This document shows, piece after piece, positions 1 through 8,098 of a stretch of DNA of 64,000 bases. The DNA lies in the NCBI RefSeq assembly GCF_002159555.1, contig NZ_NFIV01000009.1:31727-95726 (forward strand). The letters run 5' to 3'. The number at the start of each line of letters is the position of its first letter. Position 1 is the stretch's first letter. The position numbers were made by a program, and so were the translations under genes. Under the pieces are notes generated by a model. It did not search any database. It was not told the DNA's origin and saw only the letters and a program-made list of their open reading frames with translations. This DNA is from Muribaculum sp. An289. GTDB lineage: Bacteria; Bacteroidota; Bacteroidia; Bacteroidales; UBA932.

Positions 1-171
1 CATTATCCACAGGAACTGTTTCCCCGCCCTGTTCCCGATGTCGAATATCGAAGCCGCCGTGTCCGCATGTATGGACGCGTAGATGTTGACCCACCCTATG
101 ATTACAAGGGCGATATAGCAGAACAGCAGCCACGGGTCGGTTTTCTTATATATGGTTTTCAAGTTGCTCAT
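1..171 (-). CDS. rodA: RodA, lipid II polymerase (SEDS family), N-terminal fragment
   Basis: The first 57 codons are present and the gene runs off the left edge. The ATG is at 171-169. The visible protein begins MSNLKTIYKKTDPWLLFCY and enters a first hydrophobic segment at about residues 14-31. The TDPWLLF...GWVNIYAS pattern is typical of RodA N-termini. RodA is the membrane glycan polymerase of the elongasome and works with PBP2. It starts 7 bases after the mrdA stop and is the last visible gene of the mreBCD-mrdA-rodA operon, an order that is widespread in Bacteroidota. The identification rests on this short N-terminus plus context. Confidence 0.85.
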   Translation of the reverse strand, partial: MSNLKTIYKKTDPWLLFCYIALVIIGWVNIYASIHADTAASIFDIGNRAGKQFLWIM

Positions 172-178
172 CCGTTCT

Positions 179-2014
179 TCAATAGGCTATTTCTTTTCCT
201 GTTACCATTTTCTCGACACTTTCCCTTTCCGGGGAAATGGCCCCGTTCAGGTATTTTTCAACCACGAGCGAGGCTATCGGGGCGGCCCATGCCCCTCCCC
301 ATCCTCCGTTCTCCACGTAAACGGCAACTGCTATCTTAGGGTCGTCCTTAGGGGCGAAACAGATGAAAACCGAATGGTCTTCCCCGTGCGGGTTCTCGGC
401 GGTTCCGGTTTTTCCGCAGATGTCGAGCCCCTTGACGGCGGCGGTCTGTGCGGTGGCTCCCTTGCCTCCGTTGACGGCCTGGTACATGCCTTCGACGACA
501 AGAGGGAACAGGGACGTGTCTATGAGGGTATAATTCCGTTGCCTGTATTTGTCGTCGATATTATAGCCCGGGGAGTCCTTGATGAGGTGCGGGGTCAGGT
601 AGTAGCCCCTGTTGGCTACAGTGGCGCACAGATTGGCCATGTGCAGCGGAGTAAGGCCGAGTTCCCCCTGGCCGATGGCCAGCGACAGTACGGTTGTGGC
701 CCTCCACCTGTTTTTGCCGTAAAGCCTGTCGTAATATTGTACCGTAGGAACATTGCCGGAGGTTTCCGAAGGGATGTCGCTTCCCAGGGCGGCGCCGAGG
801 CCGAAGCTCCTTGTGTATTTTTCCCATTGTCCGAAGGCCGCTTGTACCGACGGGTAGGACGGGTTCTCCAGTATGGCCCTGAAAACATAGCAGAAATATG
901 AGTTGCAGGACATTTTTATGGCTTCGGTAAAATTTATGGGCGATTCATGGCTGTGGCAGCCTACAGTATTGTTCCCGAAATGGTATCCTTCGGTGCAGGG
1001 GTATTTCGTGGCAGGGGTAAAAACCCCTTCCTGCAGGCCGATGAGGCCGTTGATCAGCTTGAATATGGAGCCCGGAGGGTAAAAAGACTGGACTGCACGG
1101 TTGAACATGGGCTTGGACGGGTCGGTTATCATTTCATTGTAATGGCTTCCGATGTCCGCCAGCTGTCCTACTTTTATGCAGGGGCTCGAAACGAGGGCGA
1201 GTATCTCGCCCGAAGAAGGCTCTATGGCCACGATACTGCCCCTTTTGCCGTCCATCAGTTTTTCGCTGTATTGTTGCAGATAACCGTCGATGGTGGTTTT
1301 GATGTCGTTTCCCGGAATTGCGGGCCTGTCGTATTCCCCGTCCTTGTAGGAAGATTCGATTTTGTTGTGTGCGTTTCGCAGGTATACTTTGTATCCCTTC
1401 TGCCCCCGGAGGATGTTTTCATACCTGCCTTCTATCCCTGTCTTCCCCGCATAATCCCCCGATTTGTATTCGCCTTCATGTCTTTTTATATAGTCAGCGT
1501 CCACTTCGGAAACATAGCCGAAAAGGCTTCCCCCGGCTTCGAAAGGGTATTTCCTGATTGTGCGTGCCTGCCCGTGGAATCCCGGGAACCTGTATTCCTG
1601 TTCTGCAAACAGGGCGTATTTTTCCGGTGTCAGTTTTTTCATGAAGACAACGGAACGGAATCCTATGCTTCTGCGGTTTTCCCTGTATTCCTTCATCCTT
1701 TCCCTGATGAATCCCGGTTCCACGTCCAGGATTCCGGCCAGGGCCAGAGTGTCGAAAGCCCCGGTCTCGCTCGGCGTTACCATCAGGTCGTATGCCATGT
1801 CGTTGCTGACCAGTACTTTATCGTTGCGGTCGTAGATGAGGCCTCTCGTAGGGTAGACTACCGAATATACGAGGGCGTTGTTGTCGGCATTGATTTTATA
1901 TTTGTCGTTTACTATCTGTATCCCGAAAAGTTTGCCGAGAAGTATGGCTGCGGCCACGATTACGCCTATCGTAAGCCTGGCATGGCGGCTCATGCCTGTG
2001 CGGTAGTCCTTCAT
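179..2014 (-). CDS. mrdA: Penicillin-binding protein 2 (elongasome transpeptidase)
   Basis: About 611 aa. A single N-terminal membrane anchor (residues ~13-32) is followed by a dimerisation region (TRGLIYDRN at ~56-64) and a transpeptidase domain with the three active-site motifs: S316-IFK319, S369-C-N371 and K535-T-G537. It cross-links peptidoglycan during lateral growth, paired with RodA. The open frame extends upstream to 2392, but the extra ~126 residues overlap mreD and look like noncoding translation. The ATG at 2014 overlaps the mreD stop in an ATGA arrangement and puts the anchor at the right distance, so I chose it. Translational coupling with mreD is likely. Confidence 0.95.
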   Translation of the reverse strand: MKDYRTGMSRHARLTIGVIVAAAILLGKLFGIQIVNDKYKINADNNALVYSVVYPTRGLIYDRNDKVLVSNDMAYDLMVTPSETGAFDTLALAGILDVEPGFIRERMKEYRENRRSIGFRSVVFMKKLTPEKYALFAEQEYRFPGFHGQARTIRKYPFEAGGSLFGYVSEVDADYIKRHEGEYKSGDYAGKTGIEGRYENILRGQKGYKVYLRNAHNKIESSYKDGEYDRPAIPGNDIKTTIDGYLQQYSEKLMDGKRGSIVAIEPSSGEILALVSSPCIKVGQLADIGSHYNEMITDPSKPMFNRAVQSFYPPGSIFKLINGLIGLQEGVFTPATKYPCTEGYHFGNNTVGCHSHESPINFTEAIKMSCNSYFCYVFRAILENPSYPSVQAAFGQWEKYTRSFGLGAALGSDIPSETSGNVPTVQYYDRLYGKNRWRATTVLSLAIGQGELGLTPLHMANLCATVANRGYYLTPHLIKDSPGYNIDDKYRQRNYTLIDTSLFPLVVEGMYQAVNGGKGATAQTAAVKGLDICGKTGTAENPHGEDHSVFICFAPKDDPKIAVAVYVENGGWGGAWAAPIASLVVEKYLNGAISPERESVEKMVTGKEIAY

Positions 2015-2529
2015 TTTGTCTTTGACGGTTTTAGGACGGCCTGCCAAAGCAACATGTAGATGGCCATATTTACGGCGTACGATACGGCTGTCTTGGACAG
2101 GATGAAGACGGCGCTCCTTGTGCCCGAGCATTCTATGATTACATACAGGGCAAGGAATACGATGAGTATGACCGATATGAAAATAATCATCCTTCCGCGG
2201 CCCAGCCAATCGGACGATACGGTCCCTTCCCTTTCCCTTTGCCCTCCTGCCGTAAAAATCCGGATCATCCACTCCCTGACGAGTGCGGCAGGCAGCAGGG
2301 AGGCCATGTTCAGTCCTATTACCCCTTCGGCGAAAACATCCACGGGCAGCGAAACCAGGACGGAGATTACGAGTACCCTGGCCGTAGACCACTGCATGGG
2401 CAGCATCAGCAATATGAACGGGAGCAGGCTTATGGTGATGTACGCACCGGCGTATATGAAATTGGCTATGATTGTCTGTATGATGACAATCAGTATGATA
2501 TAAATGGAGTTATGCTGTACCGTCTTCAT
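2011..2529 (-). CDS. mreD: MreD, rod shape-determining membrane protein
   Basis: 172 aa and strongly hydrophobic, with about five predicted membrane segments (residues ~8-28, 30-48, 50-75, 113-133, 140-162). This is the usual size and character of MreD, which has few fixed motifs. Position is the strongest evidence: it lies between mreC and mrdA, with four-base ATGA overlaps at both ends. MreD bridges the MreB/MreC scaffold in the elongasome. A charged loop (GGQREREG, ~94-101) separates the two hydrophobic halves. Confidence 0.88.
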   Translation of the reverse strand: MKTVQHNSIYIILIVIIQTIIANFIYAGAYITISLLPFILLMLPMQWSTARVLVISVLVSLPVDVFAEGVIGLNMASLLPAALVREWMIRIFTAGGQREREGTVSSDWLGRGRMIIFISVILIVFLALYVIIECSGTRSAVFILSKTAVSYAVNMAIYMLLWQAVLKPSKTK

Positions 2530-3335
2530 AGTGCCAGTGAATCTATTTCCGCCTTGGACGGATTCCTTACTATGTTTACGTACCTGAGGCTGCGGAATTC
2601 CTGGAGCAGTCTGATTTTCACGTTGAGCGATACTCCGTCAACTATTTCCGTTTCCTCGGCAATCCCTATCGGGATGTCGGCAGGGTACAGGTTTGAAAAC
2701 CCGCTCGTGTACACGGTGTCGCCCCTGATTATTTCAGTGTGCAGCGGTATCTGGCTCAGAAGGGCGCTTCTGGAGCCCTTCCCGTCCCAGACGAGGCTGC
2801 CGGTGATTCCGGAATGGCCCAGCCTTGCGCTGATGTTCATCTCGGGGCTCATGAAGGAAATCACGTATGAATAATGCGCCGAAACCGCGTCCACGATTCC
2901 GACTACGGCCTTGTCGGTAATCACTCCCATGTCCGTGGTTATCCCGTCGTTTTCGCCCTTGTCGAGGATAAAATAATTGTCCTGCCGGTTTACCGAGCCT
3001 TTGACGATTTTTGCCGGAATGAGTTCGAATCCCGGGAAGGCTGTGTGGCTGGTATCCGTTTCCTGTGCCGGAAGCAGGCTCATGTACTGGTAGAGCCGTT
3101 CCATAAGGGCGGCGTTGGTTTCAGCCAGCGAATCGTTGGTTTTCCTGAGCCTGAAATAATCGTTTATGCTCTCGGCGGTTCCGAATAATGCGGCCCTCGA
3201 AGCGATTATTCCGCGCATGGCCCATTGGCGGTGGATGATGTCGCTGTTTCCGACCATAAACAATGCCGCCGCTTCCAATACGATGAAAAGAAGGGCGGTC
3301 AATGCTTTTCCCCGGATATTACCATGCCTGCCCAT
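2526..3335 (-). CDS. mreC: MreC, rod shape-determining protein
   Basis: 269 aa. A short basic N-terminus is followed by one membrane segment (~10-28), a coiled-coil-like stretch with RLRKTNDSLAETNAAL around 61-76, and the periplasmic beta-domain typical of MreC (DKGENDGI, then VVGIVDAVSAHYS around 147-160). It is a periplasmic scaffold that binds PBP2 and links it to cytoplasmic MreB. It starts 6 bases after the mreB stop and its own stop overlaps the mreD start (ATGA). Confidence 0.93.
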   Translation of the reverse strand: MGRHGNIRGKALTALLFIVLEAAALFMVGNSDIIHRQWAMRGIIASRAALFGTAESINDYFRLRKTNDSLAETNAALMERLYQYMSLLPAQETDTSHTAFPGFELIPAKIVKGSVNRQDNYFILDKGENDGITTDMGVITDKAVVGIVDAVSAHYSYVISFMSPEMNISARLGHSGITGSLVWDGKGSRSALLSQIPLHTEIIRGDTVYTSGFSNLYPADIPIGIAEETEIVDGVSLNVKIRLLQEFRSLRYVNIVRNPSKAEIDSLAL

Positions 3336-3341
3336 GATGCC

Positions 3342-4361
3342 TTATCTCATCAGGAAGGCGAAATTGTCCGTATTCTTCAATGCTATGCACGTGCCGCGCG
3401 CCACGGCCCTGAGCGGATCCTCGGATACGTGGAAAGGTATGTTCATCTTGTCTTCGAGCCTCTTGTCGAGCCCTCTCAGCAATGCCCCTCCTCCGGTAAG
3501 GAAGACTCCGTTGTTCACTATGTCCGCATAAAGCTCTGGCGGTGTCCTTTCGAGAACCTGGAGTATGGCATGCTCGATTCTTGCAAGCTGTTTGTCGAGG
3601 CAATGGGCTATTTCCTGTGTCGTTATGGTGGCGTCCACCGGATGCCCGGTCATTATGTTAGGTCCTTTGACAGTGTACGGCTCCGGCGGATTTTCGAGGT
3701 CCTGTATGGCGGAGCCTATGTGCAGTTTTATGTCCTCGGCCGTTATTTCGCCGATTTTTATGTTGTGCTGCTGCCTCAGGTACTGCTGTATCTCGCTTGT
3801 GAAAACGTCTCCCGCCACGCGGATGGATTCCTGGGCCACGATGCCGCCGAGCGAGATTACGGCTATCTCCGTAGTGCCTCCTCCGATGTCCACTACCATG
3901 TTGCCGTGTGGGGCTTCCACATCAAGCCCGATTCCGAGGGCTGCGGCCATAGGCTCGAAAATCAGGTATACGTCCCTTCCTCCCGCATGTTCGGAAGAGT
4001 CCCTGACCGCCCTTATCTCCACTTCGGTGCTGCCCGAAGGTATGCAGACTACCATTTTCAGGTTAGGGGTGAACAGTGTCCTCCGCTTGTTTATCATCCG
4101 GATGAAGCCCCTTATCATCATTTCGGCCGCATCGAAGTCGGCAATCACTCCGTCGCGCAGCGGCCTTACGGTTTTCAGGCCCGGATGTACCCTTTCGTGC
4201 ATCATCTTCGCTTTCTTGCCGTATGCAATCGGTTTGCCCGTAGTCTTGTCTATCGCCACTACGCTCGGTTCGTCCACGACGATTTCGTCATTCATGAAAA
4301 TGACCGTATTGGCCGTTCCGAGGTCTATCGCCAGTTCCTGAGTCAAAAAAGAAAATGCCAT
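3342..4361 (-). CDS. mreB: MreB, actin-like rod shape-determining ATPase
   Basis: 339 aa from the ATG at 4361, the normal MreB length. The actin-fold nucleotide motifs are clear: LAIDLGTANT (phosphate 1), a VVDIGGGTTEIAVISLGG phosphate 2 loop, and GGGALLRGLDKRL (adenosine). It polymerises under the membrane and positions the cell-wall elongation machinery. An in-frame ATG at 4394 would add 11 residues (MKILNGKFHTY), but family proteins usually begin at the MxFSF-like motif, so I prefer 4361. It is the first gene of the leftward five-gene shape operon. Confidence 0.96.
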   Translation of the reverse strand: MAFSFLTQELAIDLGTANTVIFMNDEIVVDEPSVVAIDKTTGKPIAYGKKAKMMHERVHPGLKTVRPLRDGVIADFDAAEMMIRGFIRMINKRRTLFTPNLKMVVCIPSGSTEVEIRAVRDSSEHAGGRDVYLIFEPMAAALGIGLDVEAPHGNMVVDIGGGTTEIAVISLGGIVAQESIRVAGDVFTSEIQQYLRQQHNIKIGEITAEDIKLHIGSAIQDLENPPEPYTVKGPNIMTGHPVDATITTQEIAHCLDKQLARIEHAILQVLERTPPELYADIVNNGVFLTGGGALLRGLDKRLEDKMNIPFHVSEDPLRAVARGTCIALKNTDNFAFLMR

Positions 4362-4441
4362 ATATGTGTGAAATTTACCGTTTAAAATTTTCAAAACGTA
4401 AAATTAAATCAAATCCATGAATTATTATCATAACACTTTCA

Positions 4442-4449
4442 TAATTTTG
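4442..4449 (+). promoter_or_regulatory. Promoter -7 element before ispD
   Basis: TAATTTTG followed by C matches the Bacteroidota -7 consensus TAnnTTTG. It lies 25 bases before the ispD ATG at 4474, which argues for that start over the in-frame ATG at 4417, since 4417 would lie upstream of transcription. No clear -33 TTG is visible. Confidence 0.6.
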
Positions 4450-4473
4450 CAGTCGCAAGTAAAAAAATTACCG

Positions 4474-5175
4474 ATGGACAGACGGAACGTCAGATATTTG
4501 ATAATAGTCGCCGGCGGCAGCGGCACAAGGATGGGCGGCCCCGTGCCGAAGCAGTTCATGGAACTCGGCGGGATTCCTGTGCTCAGGCGCGTAATAGACA
4601 GGTTCATTGCGTTTTATGCCGATTTCAGGATTATCATTGTCCTGCCCGAAGGAAAAAAAAGGATTTGGATGGATTATTGCGACAGCCATGAATACGATAT
4701 AGGCCCCCATATCATAGCGGACGGGGGCTTTACCCGTTTCCATTCGGTACGTTCGGCCTTGAGATATGTGGAGCCGGGAACGGTGGCCGCCGTGCATGAC
4801 GGTGTAAGGCCGTTCCCTTCCTTCAAGATGCTGGATGAGATGTTTTCCCTTTCATCGGCAGAGCCTGCCCTTTGTCCTGCAATCAGGTCGGCTGATACGC
4901 TCCGCAGGCTTTCCCTGTCCGGAGACTGCCTGTATGCGGAAGAGGATATAGACCGTTCGGGCGTATACAGAATCCAGACACCCCAGATTTTCCATTCGGA
5001 GGTTCTGATTGACGCATATTCGCAGCCTTATTCCGAGATGTTCACTGACGATGCCTCGGTCGTGGAGAGTGCAGGATACAGGGTGCGTTATGTTCCGGGG
5101 AGCCCGTACAATCTTAAACTGACGACTCCCGAAGACATGGTTCTTGCGCAGCGGCTGCTTGAAGCCGGAATATGA
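4474..5175 (+). CDS. ispD: 2-C-methyl-D-erythritol 4-phosphate cytidylyltransferase
   Basis: 233 aa from the ATG at 4474. It makes CDP-methylerythritol from MEP and CTP in the non-mevalonate isoprenoid pathway. The cytidylyltransferase signature IVAGGSGTRMGGPVPKQF is at the N-terminus, HDGVRPF follows at ~107-113, and IQTPQIF and TDDASVVE complete the active site. YNLKLTTPEDM near the C-terminus is typical of IspD. The track start at 4417 is unlikely because the promoter element is at 4442. The gene converges on the Lrp-type gene, with 21 bases between the stops and no obvious terminator. Confidence 0.95.
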   Translation: MDRRNVRYLIIVAGGSGTRMGGPVPKQFMELGGIPVLRRVIDRFIAFYADFRIIIVLPEGKKRIWMDYCDSHEYDIGPHIIADGGFTRFHSVRSALRYVEPGTVAAVHDGVRPFPSFKMLDEMFSLSSAEPALCPAIRSADTLRRLSLSGDCLYAEEDIDRSGVYRIQTPQIFHSEVLIDAYSQPYSEMFTDDASVVESAGYRVRYVPGSPYNLKLTTPEDMVLAQRLLEAGI

Positions 5176-5196
5176 AACGCTACCGGAGATTTTCCC

Positions 5197-5703
5197 TTAT
5201 TTCCTGTTGGGATTGTTGGCTGAAAAGCTCGTGCTCGGGTATTCCCTCACCCATACCTGCCTTTCAATGGCCTGATCCAGAGAAATCTGGGTCTCGGTAT
5301 ATTCGACGTAAGGGATTTTCTGGATTGTGTTGACGAGCACTTCCATCAGGTGGTCATGGTTCAGGCAGTACAGTTTGAGCAGCAGTGCGTGCCTCCCTGT
5401 CACGAAGTGGCATTCCACGATTTCGGAAATCTTCCTGAGGGATTCCACCACTTCGGGGTATTTGTTGGCCTGCGACAGGGATACCCCTACGAAGGCGCAT
5501 ACGTTGAGCCCCAAAGCCTGCGGTTTGACGAGGAGCCTCGATCCGGTGATGACTCCCATGGTTTCCATCTTCTTCACTCTCTGATGGATGGCCGCTCCCG
5601 AAATCCCGCATTCGCGCGCGATTTCAAGGAAAGGCATCCTGGCGTTTTTCACCAGGAACGACAGGATTTTCTGGTCGATTTGGTCGATGTGATAGTTTTG
5701 CAT
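5197..5703 (-). CDS. Lrp/AsnC family transcriptional regulator
   Basis: 168 aa. The N-terminal helix-turn-helix begins IDQIDQKILSFLVKNARM and continues GISGAAIHQRVKKMETMGVI (residues ~30-50). The C-terminal half (~65-150) is a RAM ligand-binding domain. Lrp/AsnC proteins form octameric discs and respond to amino acids; the ligand cannot be read here. The ATG is at 5703, 12 bases downstream of the topA stop, so the two genes are probably cotranscribed. The extended reading to 5709 would need a TTG start. Confidence 0.93.
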   Translation of the reverse strand: MQNYHIDQIDQKILSFLVKNARMPFLEIARECGISGAAIHQRVKKMETMGVITGSRLLVKPQALGLNVCAFVGVSLSQANKYPEVVESLRKISEIVECHFVTGRHALLLKLYCLNHDHLMEVLVNTIQKIPYVEYTETQISLDQAIERQVWVREYPSTSFSANNPNRK

Positions 5704-5715
5704 ACACAAAATTTT

Positions 5716-8004
5716 TTATTTCTTTCTGGTCTTTTTCTTCGACGGCTGGGTGTTGTTTATGATTTCCCTGCATTTTTCTACGGTAATCGAGGATACGTCG
5801 ACGTCTTTCGGGATTTTGTAGTTGCCGCCCTTGTGCCTTATGTACGGCCCGAATCTTCCTTCGATGACGGTTATGTCCTCCTCCGGAACCGAAAGTATCG
5901 GCTCAGTTGTTTTTTCGAGCTTGTTCCTGATTATTCCAACGGCCTCTTCGAGAGTCGTTGCGGACGGATCGCTGCCTTTTGGAAGCGGATAGTTTTTCCC
6001 CGCACATTTTATATAAGGTCCGTAAGGCCCTTTGTGTATGGATACCGTCCCGTATTGCGATTCTCCGAGCTCTATCGGGAAGGCGAAAAGGCGAAGCGCA
6101 TCTTCGAGAGTGATGTCCTCTATGAGCATATTGCCCGGGAGGCTCGCATATTCGCTCTGTCCGTCTTTTATGCGTTCTGCGTATGCCCCGTATTTTCCGA
6201 ATTTTGCATAGATTTCCGCTCCTGTCGACGGATCTTCCCCGAGTTTTTTCGATACCGGATCCGGCATCGGGGAATTTTCGACACTTTTGTGGAAGGAGCC
6301 GTAGAAATCCGCAATCAGCGAATTCCATATCATTTTGCCTTCGGCGATTTTGTCGAAATATTTTTCCACATCGGCGGTAAAACCGTAGTCCATGATTCTT
6401 TCGAATCCCTTTACCAGATAGTCGCATACCACCATGCCGACATTGTGCGGGATGAGCTTGTTCTTTTCCGCTCCGACGAGGATTGTCCCTGTCTTGCGGG
6501 TCGTCCTGCCTTTCTCCCAGATGATGTCCGTGGTTTCTTCCTTCCTGCCTTCGATGTTACCTATATATATATAACCTCTTTCCGTGGTAAGGGTGGATAT
6601 GGTAGGCGAATAGGTGGACGGCCTTCCGATGCCGAGTTCTTCCAGCCTCTTTACAAGGGTGCCTTCCGAGTAACGCGGAGGTGCCTGTGTGAACTTGTTT
6701 TCCGCATGGAGGCGGTCCAGTTCCATAGGCTGGCCCTTGTGTACCTTTGGCAGGACAGGCATGGTATCGTCTTCCGTCCTGTTTTCATCGGGACTTTCGG
6801 TGTAAAGTTTCATGAAACCGTCGAAGATTATCCTGACGGCCTGGAGCCCGAATGTCTCTTCCATGCTGCCCGAGCCTATGGTGACATCCGTCTTTTCCAC
6901 GGATGCGTCCGACATCTGCGAGGCCAGTGTCCTTTCGCGTATGAGCTTGTAGAGCTTCTTCTCCTGTGCGGTCCCTTCTATGTCCTCCCTGTCTATGTAG
7001 GTAGGGCGGATGGCTTCATGCGCTTCCTGTGCTCCCTTGCTTTTGGTCTTGTACTGGCGCGGATGCGAATATTCGGGGCCGAAGTTGCGGGTGATGTATT
7101 CTTTCGCCGTATTGATTGCAAGGGAAGAAAGGTTCGTAGAGTCGGTCCTCATGTATGTGATAAGACCTTCCTCGTAAAGTTTCTGGGCTATCCCCATGGT
7201 CTGCCTTACCGGGAAACGGAGTTTTTTTGCCGCTTCCTGTTGCAGGGTGGATGTGGTGAAAGGTGCTCCAGGGCTTCTCGTCCCGGCCTTTGTCTCTATT
7301 CCTGTCACTTCCCACCTTGACACGGCCGCCTTTTCCACAAATGAGGAAGCCTCGTCGATGTCATTGAATCTTTTATTCAGGATGCCTTTCACCTGTATCC
7401 CTTCCGGGGTATGGAAAAATCCTTCCGTCTTGTAGTAGGGCGCCCGTTTGAAGCCGATGATTTCACGCTCCCTGTCCACAACCAGTCTGAGTGCGACGGA
7501 CTGTACCCTTCCGGCTGAAAGTTTCGGCTGTATCCTTTTCCAGAGTATCGGCGACAGTTCGAAGCCGACGAGCCTGTCCAGCACGCGCCTTGCTTGCTGT
7601 GCGTTGACGAGATTCATGTCTACGTCCCTCGGCGAGTCGATGGCTGCAAGTATCGCCTTCTGGGTTATTTCATGGAAAGCTATGCGTTTCGTCTTCGAGT
7701 CATCGAGCCCGAGTGTCTCTTTCAGATGCCATGCAATCGCCTCTCCTTCACGGTCTTCATCGGATGCGAGCCATACCGTTTCGGACGATTTTGCCGCATT
7801 TGTCAGTTCGGCTACTACCTTCTTCTTGTCTTCAGGAATCACATATTCCGGCTTGAATCCGTGCTCTACGTCCACGCTCAGCGTATTCGTTTGCAGGTCC
7901 CTGATGTGGCCGAAACTCGATTTTACCGAAAAATCCTTTCCTAAAAACTTCTGAATGGTCTTGGCTTTTGCCGGAGACTCGACTATGACTAAATTTTTTC
8001 CCAT
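5716..8004 (-). CDS. topA: DNA topoisomerase I (type IA)
   Basis: 762 aa. It relaxes negative supercoils through a single-strand break. The TOPRIM domain opens the protein (LVIVESPAKAK, with E9) and has the acidic DEDRE motif at 82-86. The catalytic tyrosine is Tyr284 in ITYMRTDST. The C-terminal part carries repeated topo-C modules (YGPYIK..., FGPYIRHKGGNYKIP) in place of cysteine zinc fingers, and a basic KKKTRKK tail. The ATG at 8004 begins the conserved MGKNLVIVES; 18 codons upstream stay open but lack homology. A weak TTACTTTGC promoter-like sequence lies 20-30 bases upstream on this strand. Confidence 0.97.
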   Translation of the reverse strand: MGKNLVIVESPAKAKTIQKFLGKDFSVKSSFGHIRDLQTNTLSVDVEHGFKPEYVIPEDKKKVVAELTNAAKSSETVWLASDEDREGEAIAWHLKETLGLDDSKTKRIAFHEITQKAILAAIDSPRDVDMNLVNAQQARRVLDRLVGFELSPILWKRIQPKLSAGRVQSVALRLVVDREREIIGFKRAPYYKTEGFFHTPEGIQVKGILNKRFNDIDEASSFVEKAAVSRWEVTGIETKAGTRSPGAPFTTSTLQQEAAKKLRFPVRQTMGIAQKLYEEGLITYMRTDSTNLSSLAINTAKEYITRNFGPEYSHPRQYKTKSKGAQEAHEAIRPTYIDREDIEGTAQEKKLYKLIRERTLASQMSDASVEKTDVTIGSGSMEETFGLQAVRIIFDGFMKLYTESPDENRTEDDTMPVLPKVHKGQPMELDRLHAENKFTQAPPRYSEGTLVKRLEELGIGRPSTYSPTISTLTTERGYIYIGNIEGRKEETTDIIWEKGRTTRKTGTILVGAEKNKLIPHNVGMVVCDYLVKGFERIMDYGFTADVEKYFDKIAEGKMIWNSLIADFYGSFHKSVENSPMPDPVSKKLGEDPSTGAEIYAKFGKYGAYAERIKDGQSEYASLPGNMLIEDITLEDALRLFAFPIELGESQYGTVSIHKGPYGPYIKCAGKNYPLPKGSDPSATTLEEAVGIIRNKLEKTTEPILSVPEEDITVIEGRFGPYIRHKGGNYKIPKDVDVSSITVEKCREIINNTQPSKKKTRKK

Positions 8005-8068
8005 TGGCTTTTTACAAATCAAACTGCAAAGTAAGGAATAAAGACTGTAAAAATCCAAATTTTATATC

Positions 8069-8076
8069 TATTTTTG
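8069..8076 (+). promoter_or_regulatory. Promoter -7 element before the class A PBP gene
   Basis: TATTTTTG matches TAnnTTTG and ends 22 bases before the ATG at 8099. It faces away from topA in the divergent intergenic region. Confidence 0.6.
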
Positions 8077-8098
8077 TGACTCGTGAAAAAAGGATGAT

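Noticed and set aside
947..2059. 370-aa plus-strand open frame opposite mrdA
   Set aside because: Antisense to a complete PBP2 with all active-site motifs; translation shows no domain and is rich in F/V/Y/R as expected of an antisense frame.
3225..4385. 386-aa plus-strand open frame opposite mreB and mreC
   Set aside because: Antisense to two well-supported genes and spans their junction; no homology seen.
5350..7320. 656-aa plus-strand open frame opposite topA
   Set aside because: Antisense to topA, which has all type IA topoisomerase motifs; the frame is open because of codon bias.
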